The notes beneath the pieces were generated by a model. That model did no database searches and was not told the origin of the DNA. It saw nothing but the letters and a program-made list of their open reading frames with translations. From a virus, in the IMG/VR virus record IMGVR_UViG_3300046167_000162, positions 1 through 54,256 of that record: a stretch of 54,256 nt of DNA. The stretch is one strand, 5' to 3'. Positions 48,265-54,256 of the stretch are shown here, in pieces. The position numbers and the translations under genes are program-made. The stretch's first letter is position 1. The number at the start of each line of letters is the position of its first letter.

Positions 48265-49230
48265 TTATTGAGTAGCCAGATTATTCTTGCTAAAGATATC
48301 ACCGTTATCATCTACTTGAGCACCAGGGGGTAAGAGGGAGCCTGGACCTTCCGTAGGAACTGTAATTCCTTTTGGTGTGAATGGCTTACCAAACTCAAAA
48401 CCAGAGGCGATATCGTCTAGTTGAGCACCAGTACCTAGGAGGTCTTGCACGGTATCACTAATCTCAGTGGTTATATCCGCTAAGTCTGCCTCTCTAAATG
48501 GGTCAGCCCTTTGTTCCAAGTAGTAGTTCAATGACTTCTCAATGATAGCGTTGGCAGCTGATGGGTTCTCCCACTGGTACGAACCCGTGTTAGGGTCTAG
48601 TGTTCTACCCAGGGAGTCCTTCAGTCTGTCTTCTATAAGATTTCTAACCTTCTGAGTTTTCTCAGGAGAAAGATCTGTGAGACCTACGAGACTAACACCA
48701 GTTGGTGCTACGCCAGGACCACGACCAGAGGGGATGTCTGCCACCATATTGAAGCCTTCTTGTAGGGACTCTTCAACGTTAGTAGTAGAGAAGACAACAT
48801 CAATAAGTTTCTCTGCATTGAAACCCTCTACGGCCCCAGAGTCAAATGCGTATTTCATAGCGGCAGCTACTCTATCTTCAGGTACGTTGTCCAAGATAGC
48901 ACTCGACATCTTCTTGATACCTGCTTTACTAACATCTTTTTCTGGATCATCTCTCAGCTTCTCTAAACGAGAAATGATAGTAGTCAACTCACCGGAAGCC
49001 TCGAGTACAGCAGCAGCCTTCTTATCAAAACCTAGAGTAGTAGCTTGAGATATCCTAGCTCTGGACTCTTTAACAGCTGCACGTCTAGCTTCTAACTTAG
49101 ACATACCAGTCTTGAACAAGTACTCACGCTTAACGTTATTCAGCTGCCGGACCTGTTCTTTCTTTGCTGCCACTTCTTCGTTGTAGGCTTGAGCCATACC
49201 ACCAGCAATCACTAAGGGCATAAACGCCAT
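48265..49230 (-). CDS. Internal virion protein, helical
   Basis: 321 residues. The start MPLVIAGGMAQAYNEEVAAKKEQVRQLNNVKREYLFKTG is a coiled-coil pattern seen in DNA-ejection proteins of marine podoviruses, followed by MSKLEARRAAVKESRARI and a disordered Gly/Pro-rich C-terminus. No catalytic motif. Located between two ejection-apparatus genes, five bases from one and sixteen from the other. Confidence 0.7.
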   Translation of the reverse strand: MAFMPLVIAGGMAQAYNEEVAAKKEQVRQLNNVKREYLFKTGMSKLEARRAAVKESRARISQATTLGFDKKAAAVLEASGELTTIISRLEKLRDDPEKDVSKAGIKKMSSAILDNVPEDRVAAAMKYAFDSGAVEGFNAEKLIDVVFSTTNVEESLQEGFNMVADIPSGRGPGVAPTGVSLVGLTDLSPEKTQKVRNLIEDRLKDSLGRTLDPNTGSYQWENPSAANAIIEKSLNYYLEQRADPFREADLADITTEISDTVQDLLGTGAQLDDIASGFEFGKPFTPKGITVPTEGPGSLLPPGAQVDDNGDIFSKNNLATQ

Positions 49231-49234
49231 GTCT

Positions 49235-49798
49235 TTATCCTCTCGCCATTAAGCCACGGGGCTGTGGTTTAGCTTCTACTTCAGCTGCTACGCCCTCTAC
49301 CTCAGGGGATACTTCACCCTCAGTCTCTTGGGTAACGTCCATCTCAGGTGTTGCTTCAGCAAACTCCCCAAGCATCTCGTAGCCTTCATCTCTTTCTTCC
49401 ACTGGTGTTTCAGCGAGAGCCTTATCTAAGAGTGCTTGAACCTTATTCCGTTCATCCTCTTCTTTCATCTTAGTATTCTTGAAGTCATCAAGGTACTCGA
49501 TGCCAGCTTCTTCAGCAGTAGAGGCAATGAACTTATGAATAACAGGTGCAATGATAAGGCTGATATCAATGTTATGGATACCCTTTGCAACAGCCGTTGT
49601 AAGTGCAGCCTGTGTAGCATGTTTAACTGGTAAGCCATACTCAAGAGTAAACAGCAAGTTGTCCAACCGACTGGGGTCAGACAGCTTTGTCATGTGCCAT
49701 ATGATAGCATCGTTGGGGTCTACAATTTCTGGTGCTCTTTCATACAGAGCATTCCGTGGGGTCTTAGTTAGGGATTGCCCTGGGATAGGTCCGTCCAT
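49235..49798 (-). CDS. Conserved virion-associated protein (MDGPIPGQSLT)
   Basis: 187 residues. It begins MDGPIPGQSLTKTPRNALYERAP, a conserved start in marine phages, then IVDPNDAIIWHMTKLSDPSRLDNLLFTLEYGL and SLIIAPVIHKFIASTAEEAGIEY, and an acidic Glu/Val-rich tail. A fold with a conserved SLIIAPVIHxxI helix. Function unknown; it travels with ejection genes, so it is probably in the virion or needed to assemble it. Touches the transglycosylase gene at one base. Confidence 0.75.
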   Translation of the reverse strand: MDGPIPGQSLTKTPRNALYERAPEIVDPNDAIIWHMTKLSDPSRLDNLLFTLEYGLPVKHATQAALTTAVAKGIHNIDISLIIAPVIHKFIASTAEEAGIEYLDDFKNTKMKEEDERNKVQALLDKALAETPVEERDEGYEMLGEFAEATPEMDVTQETEGEVSPEVEGVAAEVEAKPQPRGLMARG

Positions 49799-50676
49799 TA
49801 TTCTTCACCTCTAAAGCTTTCAATAAGTTTTAAGTACTTGGGTACATACGGCATGACATGCTTCTTAGCTAACCCAAGTCCACCGCTACTTAAAGATGGA
49901 CCATCATGGTGTAAGGCATATACGTAGTCGTCACTGTAGCCTTTCTTAGCAGCCATTCTAAAGTTATCAGCCGTGTGTTCAAGAACAGCCTGAACCTGCA
50001 TGTCAACGTCCCACTGATTTTCTACATTAAGGCCGTAAGCTTTACCCGTCTCATTTACAAACTGTCCTAACCCTCTAGCACTTGTCGATTTAGCAGATGC
50101 ATCTGGGTTGAAACCAGACTCGTAACGTACAGTAGCTAAGGTATAGGCAATCTCGTAGTCTGTCATACCCAGTTTACTGCCAACATCTACAATCTTATTT
50201 ACGATTTCTTGTTGTGTTTCAGGAGTTACATCCCCAGCAGCACGAGAGTTACCCCTTAAGTCACCTTCTACAATGGGTTCATTGAAGTACGATTGAGTTG
50301 CGACATTACCAGACTGCACACCCTTCTTACCGTACAAGTCTTCTGATAACTTAATAGGGTCATAGTCGTCCTCAGGCTTATTCTCCTCAAAGTCCTCTTG
50401 GATAGCTTGCATCATAGCAGCTGTCTGTAGGTCAGGGCTTAGTTCACTACCCCTTGATGAAGCAACATCCGACTGGTTAAAGATCCTTCTCACACCTTGA
50501 GCACTAGTTCGCATAGCACTAGCGGTCTGCTCTGCCTGAGCCTCACCTAAAGCAAGCATCTTCTGAGTTCTCTGCCTAGAGCCAACACCAGCCCCTTGGG
50601 TAGCGCCATCTCTTTGCTGTTTCACAAACCTATTTAGCTGGTCATACTTTGTTAGGTAATCAGTCTTAAAAGCCAT
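49798..50676 (-). CDS. Virion lytic transglycosylase (SLT-like)
   Basis: 292 residues. The C-terminal 145 residues form an SLT fold: ATVRYESGFNPDASAKS (catalytic E186), ARGLGQF, AVLEHTADNF and YVYALHHDG. The N-terminal half is a coiled, Gln/Ala-rich anchor with an acidic linker. It opens a hole in peptidoglycan during DNA entry, like T7 gp16's N-terminus, but here as a separate protein next to the large ejection proteins. Confidence 0.85.
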   Translation of the reverse strand: MAFKTDYLTKYDQLNRFVKQQRDGATQGAGVGSRQRTQKMLALGEAQAEQTASAMRTSAQGVRRIFNQSDVASSRGSELSPDLQTAAMMQAIQEDFEENKPEDDYDPIKLSEDLYGKKGVQSGNVATQSYFNEPIVEGDLRGNSRAAGDVTPETQQEIVNKIVDVGSKLGMTDYEIAYTLATVRYESGFNPDASAKSTSARGLGQFVNETGKAYGLNVENQWDVDMQVQAVLEHTADNFRMAAKKGYSDDYVYALHHDGPSLSSGGLGLAKKHVMPYVPKYLKLIESFRGEE

Positions 50677-50688
50677 TATAGTTTTCCT

Positions 50689-52509
50689 TTAGAAGAGCCA
50701 GTCAAATAGAGCCTTACCGATCTGCTGGTTTGACCCTATTTCAGCCTGTAGTGTAGCTGCATCAAGTGTAGCCTCACCAGCTAGTTTCTGAAGGACAATA
50801 GCGTTAGCCCTATCCTGATCATTCTGGTAAGCATTAAATACGTAGTCCATCTCATCTCGTTCACGCTGCCAGATCTCGTCTAGCTCAGCTTGAGTTAAAG
50901 CGTTCTGTTCCTTAGCTACGTATAAGGCTCTCTCATTAGCAGACTGTTGGTTTGTTAGTGCAGCTGTCTGCCTCCACTTAGCGTTGGCCTGAGCTACAAC
51001 CAAGTTATTAGATAACATGAACTGTTTAAATGCGTTATCCTGTGCTACGTTAAACTGTCTTGTGGCATTCACAGCGTTAGTATCAAACTGTGCTACAGCA
51101 TTCCGTTGGTCTGCATTGAACTTAGAAACGTTAGTCTGAAGGTCAGCGAAGAACTGGTTCGTTTGGTTCTCAGATGCAGCATTAAACTGTGAGGCAGCAT
51201 TCTCAGCAGCTTGATCGGTAAAGAGAGCTTGTATATTCTGTTGTGCTCTGAACATCTCAGTCTGCTGTTTGTTGTTCAAGTTAGTCATATCCATAGCTAA
51301 AAAGGACTGAGCATTCTGTACAGCCGCTTGTTGTCTATTACTTAGATTGGCCATGTCCATGTTAGATAAAGCAGCAGCCTCCGCCATAACCATAGCCTGA
51401 CTATTAGATAGGTTAGCCATATTCATGGTATTGGCCGCACGAGCATTCTCTAGAGCTACCTGCTGTTCAGCAGTAAAGTTCATGTTTGCTATGTCAGAGA
51501 CCTTAGATGCGTTGGCTACTCTAGCTTGGAAGTCTTGAGTGAACTCCATGCCCATAAACTCAGCACGTTGTTGTGCTGCAAGCATAGCACGTTGCTGTTT
51601 GTTTGACAAGTTCTGAGCTTCAAATTGTGCTGTAGTTTGTGCATCAGCCATAGCGATAGGAAGTGAAGCCTCCATAGCCGCTTGTACAATAGCCTGACCA
51701 GCCATAGAGGAAGCACCAAGACCACGTGCAGACATCTGAGCAGTAGCGGCTCTCATAGCACCAGCAGCCCAAGAAGGTGTCTTACCACCCTCAAAGTCTT
51801 GCATCAGGTCTTCTAGTTGACCTTGAACTGTAGCCTTATCAGAGGGTGTCGCTGAAGCAGCCTGGACCTGTTCAGTAAATGCAGCAGCCTTCTGTGCGTC
51901 AGCAGCACCAGTGACCAACTCACCAGCCTGAATCTCTCTCTGCACAGGGTTGGTCATCATGGTAGCAGCGCCTTGAGCAGCCTGTAGACCTGATACAGCT
52001 GACTCATTCTGTTGGGCCGCTTCTACCTGGGCTTGGTCACTCACTTGTCCTTGCTGTGCTTGAGTTACATCAGTTACTTTCTTAACGTCAGCAGCGGCAG
52101 TAGTGGGCTGAACAGTAGCAACAGTAGGTGTTGTAGGAGCGGTAGCTTGAGCAGCAGTCCCGACCGTATCAACACCAGCTGTAGTTGCTTGGGTATCTGG
52201 AAGCTCTGATATCTCTTGGTCAGCTTGAGGTGTGACGTAGGTGTAGTTAGGTGCAGCAACAGTCGTAGCAGGGGTAATACCTGTAGAGGCTGTCATACCA
52301 CCTGTAGCCATACCAAGTCTCTTATTCTCAGGAGGGGTAGTAGGAGAACCTTGCATTGCCTTAGCTTTACGCTCCAACCTCTGCACAAGTGATCTAGCCT
52401 CAGGCTTAGACTGCATGAATGCTTCCATCTCATCCTCTTGGTCAGACCCAGTGTAGCCTGTCTTAGAGAGGATCGTATATTTTTGTTTGTTATTGAACGT
52501 ATCAAGCAT
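50689..52509 (-). CDS. Large Ala/Gln/Asn-rich fibrous virion protein with NLSNxQQ repeats
   Basis: 606 residues. A ~90-residue N-terminus with MLDTFNNKQKYTILSKTGYTGSDQEDEMEAFM, an Ala/Thr/Val/Pro linker, then long helical repeats of 16-18 residues like MANLSNRQQAAVQNAQSFL, AMDMTNLNNKQQTEMFRAQQ, changing to FNADQRNAVAQFDTNAVN units. It ends IGKALFDWLF. Similar long NLxNxQQ proteins occur in many marine podoviruses as unnamed structural proteins. I infer a coiled or helical-rod member of the ejection complex. Confidence 0.78.
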   Translation of the reverse strand: MLDTFNNKQKYTILSKTGYTGSDQEDEMEAFMQSKPEARSLVQRLERKAKAMQGSPTTPPENKRLGMATGGMTASTGITPATTVAAPNYTYVTPQADQEISELPDTQATTAGVDTVGTAAQATAPTTPTVATVQPTTAAADVKKVTDVTQAQQGQVSDQAQVEAAQQNESAVSGLQAAQGAATMMTNPVQREIQAGELVTGAADAQKAAAFTEQVQAASATPSDKATVQGQLEDLMQDFEGGKTPSWAAGAMRAATAQMSARGLGASSMAGQAIVQAAMEASLPIAMADAQTTAQFEAQNLSNKQQRAMLAAQQRAEFMGMEFTQDFQARVANASKVSDIANMNFTAEQQVALENARAANTMNMANLSNSQAMVMAEAAALSNMDMANLSNRQQAAVQNAQSFLAMDMTNLNNKQQTEMFRAQQNIQALFTDQAAENAASQFNAASENQTNQFFADLQTNVSKFNADQRNAVAQFDTNAVNATRQFNVAQDNAFKQFMLSNNLVVAQANAKWRQTAALTNQQSANERALYVAKEQNALTQAELDEIWQRERDEMDYVFNAYQNDQDRANAIVLQKLAGEATLDAATLQAEIGSNQQIGKALFDWLF

Positions 52510-52524
52510 TGTCTACTTCCTAAT

Positions 52525-52998
52525 TTACCACTTGCCTTGTTTCACACCTATGAAGTACATTAGCACTACTAAAGCGCCAACACCCGCCAGTGCCACTGCG
52601 ATACCTACAGCCCAGTTAATGCAGTTGTCTATAAACTCTTGCTTCTTATAGACTAGCTCACGCTGTTCTTTACGTTGCTGTGCTTCTATTCGTACTATCT
52701 CGTCCCATGCACTAGGGCCATACGTCCAAGATATATGCGCTCTAAGTTCTTCTCTCATCTCTTTGAGCTTCTGTTTCTGTGACCATATGTCTAATGCAGT
52801 AGCTTGGTTGTCATTAAACATCTTGTACATTGGAGGGTTCTTAGCTTTTTCCTCCAAGAAGTCTAGGTCACTTACAGCTTTAGACCATTGGGATACTGCA
52901 CCTGCCATACCACTGATTTCTCTGCCTACAGATACAGCTTTCTTGATACCATTGTAAGCTGTAGTAGCCGCTGCCATAGCTGTGAAAGGATCAATCAT
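52525..52998 (-). CDS. Conserved phage membrane-associated protein
   Basis: 157 residues. Start MIDPFTAMAAATTAYNGIKKAVSVGREISGMAGAVSQWSKAVSDLD, a pattern widespread in marine phages, a coiled-coil middle (QKLKEMREELRAHI, IVRIEAQQRKEQRELVYKK), and a C-terminal TM helix GIAVALAGVGALVVLMYFIG. Function unknown; I note that it precedes the ejection genes. Its start overlaps the stop of the small secreted protein gene as ATGA. Confidence 0.75.
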   Translation of the reverse strand: MIDPFTAMAAATTAYNGIKKAVSVGREISGMAGAVSQWSKAVSDLDFLEEKAKNPPMYKMFNDNQATALDIWSQKQKLKEMREELRAHISWTYGPSAWDEIVRIEAQQRKEQRELVYKKQEFIDNCINWAVGIAVALAGVGALVVLMYFIGVKQGKW

Positions 52999-53168
52999 TT
53001 AAACTTAACCTCTAACGGGCATACATAGTTATAACTAACCCTGTAAACTCTGTCGTACCATCCACCATTCTTAGGCAGCCCACAGTCATAGTAACAATAC
53101 TGAAACAATCTGTTACCACTCGCAGTCCATGCGTGATTGAACGAGACAAAGGCCAACACACACAACAA
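52995..53168 (-). CDS. Small secreted Cys-containing protein, TTG start
   Basis: 57 residues from TTG 53168, with GGAG eight bases before it. Signal-like MLCVLAFVSFNHAWTA, then SGNRLFQYCYYDCGLPKNGGWYDRVYR and VCPLEVKFK. Three Cys and many Tyr remain after the signal. It has the shape of a small exported phage protein. No ATG exists in the frame, so automatic annotation may miss it. Couples to the next gene by ATGA. Confidence 0.6.
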   Translation of the reverse strand: MLCVLAFVSFNHAWTASGNRLFQYCYYDCGLPKNGGWYDRVYRVSYNYVCPLEVKFK

Positions 53169-53170
53169 AT

Positions 53171-53530
53171 TTATTTCTCCATTGGACCTATAATAGAGTT
53201 GTGGTCACGGTTTATATACTTAAGGTCACTCTCTATGAGAGCTACACGTTGTTGTAGTGCAGTTATCTGACCAATGGTTCTTGTTAGATTATCCAACTCA
53301 TCCCATAGTTCTTCTATCTCTGCCCAAGAGTACTGCAATTCCATAGCATTGTCCAGTACGTCACGTTTAAGATTTACATTATCCTCAATAGCCATACGAG
53401 AACCAAGCTGGCTTACTGTCTCTTCAAGACTAGCAATGGTAGCTGCCTGTTGAGATACCCACCAGACACCACCTGCAAGTTGTGCCGCCATTGCCATGAC
53501 AAGAACTATAGGTAGCTTTAGGTTTTCCAT
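53171..53530 (-). CDS. TM plus coiled-coil protein (spanin-like shape)
   Basis: 119 residues. One N-terminal TM helix (about 7-26, IVLVMAMAAQLAGGVWWVS) then a long coiled coil (ATIASLEETVSQLGSRM, EIEELWDELDNLTRTIGQITALQQRVALIES). Topology is that of i-spanin or related envelope-spanning proteins. It overlaps the upstream gene by TAATG and shares its design, so they may form a heteromer. A role in lysis or DNA entry cannot be separated. Confidence 0.68.
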   Translation of the reverse strand: MENLKLPIVLVMAMAAQLAGGVWWVSQQAATIASLEETVSQLGSRMAIEDNVNLKRDVLDNAMELQYSWAEIEELWDELDNLTRTIGQITALQQRVALIESDLKYINRDHNSIIGPMEK

Positions 53531-53811
53531 TACCTGCCGTTCTCCCTGTTGGCTCTTTCTGCCATGTCCTCTACAAGATTACGAATAGCTTTTATATTCT
53601 CATCAATACGACCAAGTGATACAGCCTGTGACTGCACAGTCTTTTCTAGTGTATTGATACGTGTCTCTTGCCGTAGCAGATCACGTGTGTTACTCTTAAC
53701 GGAAGCGTCGAGAGTTGACACATACCATACCAATGCCATTGTTTGTAAGGCAATACCTACAATAAAGGTAATAGGTACTGACTTAGATAGGTGCCAACTC
53801 TCTTGCTTCAT
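53530..53811 (-). CDS. Second TM plus coiled-coil protein
   Basis: 93 residues from ATG 53811; the frame is open further upstream. TM helix VPITFIVGIALQTMALVWYV, then DASVKSNTRDLLRQETRINTLEKTVQSQAVSLGRIDENIKAIRNLVEDMAERA. Similar proteins with one TM and a coiled coil occur in many marine phages and resemble Phi29-like or T4-like spanin parts. Next to the other TM/coiled-coil gene. Confidence 0.66.
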   Translation of the reverse strand: MKQESWHLSKSVPITFIVGIALQTMALVWYVSTLDASVKSNTRDLLRQETRINTLEKTVQSQAVSLGRIDENIKAIRNLVEDMAERANRENGR

Positions 53812-53812
53812 T

Positions 53813-54034
53813 TTAGTCTTCCGTTTGTTCTTCTGGGTTTTCCAGAGCATCAGCCAGTAGTTCAATAAACTTTTCACGGCCTACTGCAAGCTGGTCTAAA
53901 TTAAACTGAGCATTATCAAGTTTCCGACCTAGATCATTCACATGATTTAAGAATGCCCTCTGCTTGTCAGTCATATCTTCAACAAAGTATTCGATGTCGT
54001 TGACGGTAATCGGGGTCTTTTTATCTTTTCCCAT
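53813..54034 (-). CDS. DUF6447-like small protein, late copy
   Basis: 73 residues, AAAGGAG eight bases upstream. ITVNDIEYFVEDMTDKQRAFLNHVNDLGRKLDNAQFNLDQLAVGREKFIELLADALE. A short beta start, then the EDMTDKQ motif and a helical hairpin. It is a distant paralogue of the early protein at 41002-41202. Family members are common in marine phages near fibre or structural genes; function unknown. Confidence 0.72.
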   Translation of the reverse strand: MGKDKKTPITVNDIEYFVEDMTDKQRAFLNHVNDLGRKLDNAQFNLDQLAVGREKFIELLADALENPEEQTED

Positions 54035-54051
54035 TACGAGTCTCCTTTAAG

Positions 54052-54256
54052 TTAAGAGTTGGCTGCGATTGCAGCATTGGCGGCAGTCATGTCTTCTGTA
54101 GTCCAGAAGTCTTTCGCCACCATGAGTGTCAGATGCTCTACGTTGCGAGACACAGTGTCAGCCCAATCAGCATCTTCCATGTCGGCTGGCTGTCCAGCGT
54201 TTAATAGATCAACAGAGTGACCCATTGCGACATAATGCTGGGCAATCTCTTCTACT
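54052..54256 (-). CDS. C-terminal part of an unidentified late protein (edge-cut)
   Basis: 67 residues visible, stop at 54052-54054. VEEIAQHYVAMGHSVDLLNAGQ..DMEDADWADTVSRNVEHLTLMVAKDFWTTEDMTAANAAIAANS. Helical; resembles the C-terminal segment of small tail-region proteins in marine phages that precede DUF6447-like genes. The start lies outside the window. Confidence 0.65.
   Translation of the reverse strand, partial: VEEIAQHYVAMGHSVDLLNAGQPADMEDADWADTVSRNVEHLTLMVAKDFWTTEDMTAANAAIAANS

Noticed and set aside
49436-49814. Plus-strand ORFs within 49235-49798
   Set aside because: They oppose a conserved gene and have no ribosome sites or similarity to known proteins.

Overview
The window looks like most of the genome of a tailed, lytic, podovirus-like phage of a marine alphaproteobacterium. 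The evidence is the gene set: terminase, portal, a P22-like coat protein, an adaptor and a gp10-like tail protein without any tape measure or sheath; T7-style primase-helicase, family A DNA polymerase, SSB and endonuclease I; and marine-phage metabolic genes (ThyX, cobalamin-dependent ribonucleotide reductase, glutaredoxin, MazG, PhoH). A GTA-type 3TM holin and a DUF1127 protein both point to an alphaproteobacterial host. From memory, the content and ~54 kb size resemble the HMO-2011-type phages of SAR116 and Roseobacter bacteria. I see no integrase, repressor gene or other sign of lysogeny.

Layout: positions 1-26,000 are on the minus strand. Read from right to left they hold small early or lysis genes (membrane proteins, M15 endolysin), small basic proteins, a DUF1127 gene, terminase small and large subunits, portal, a 1,260-residue virion protein, scaffold, coat protein, adaptor, tail hub, two tail fibres with self-cleaving S74 chaperone ends, and an HNH endonuclease cut by the window edge. 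Positions 26,000-26,930 are a gene-free control region with a perfect TTGACA-N16-TATAAT promoter facing left, iterated palindromes, TGTGATCACA operators and a G-quadruplex motif. Positions 26,931-44,831 are on the plus strand: about 17 small early genes (some with recognisable domains), tRNA-Arg(TCT), ThyX, then replication, nuclease and nucleotide genes. A strong bidirectional terminator at 44,844 separates them from 44,876-54,256, again minus strand, which encodes DNA-ejection proteins, a virion transglycosylase and small membrane proteins. If the molecule is circular or terminally redundant, the two minus-strand blocks form one late operon. The two window ends do not join into intact genes, so some sequence is probably missing between them.

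The sequence shows three recurring or unusual things. First, DNA polymerase, the large terminase, the largest ejection protein and one small gene are each broken by single-base shifts in short homopolymers. Each can be repaired by one base per break, which suggests indel errors in the source sequence, though one site (CCC-T) is also a classic +1 frameshift signal. Second, three good minus-strand promoters share TTGACA with an unusual 16-base spacer, one of them ahead of a 290-base structured leader for the coat protein. Third, the DUF1127 gene has a leader hairpin that would bury its ribosome binding site.
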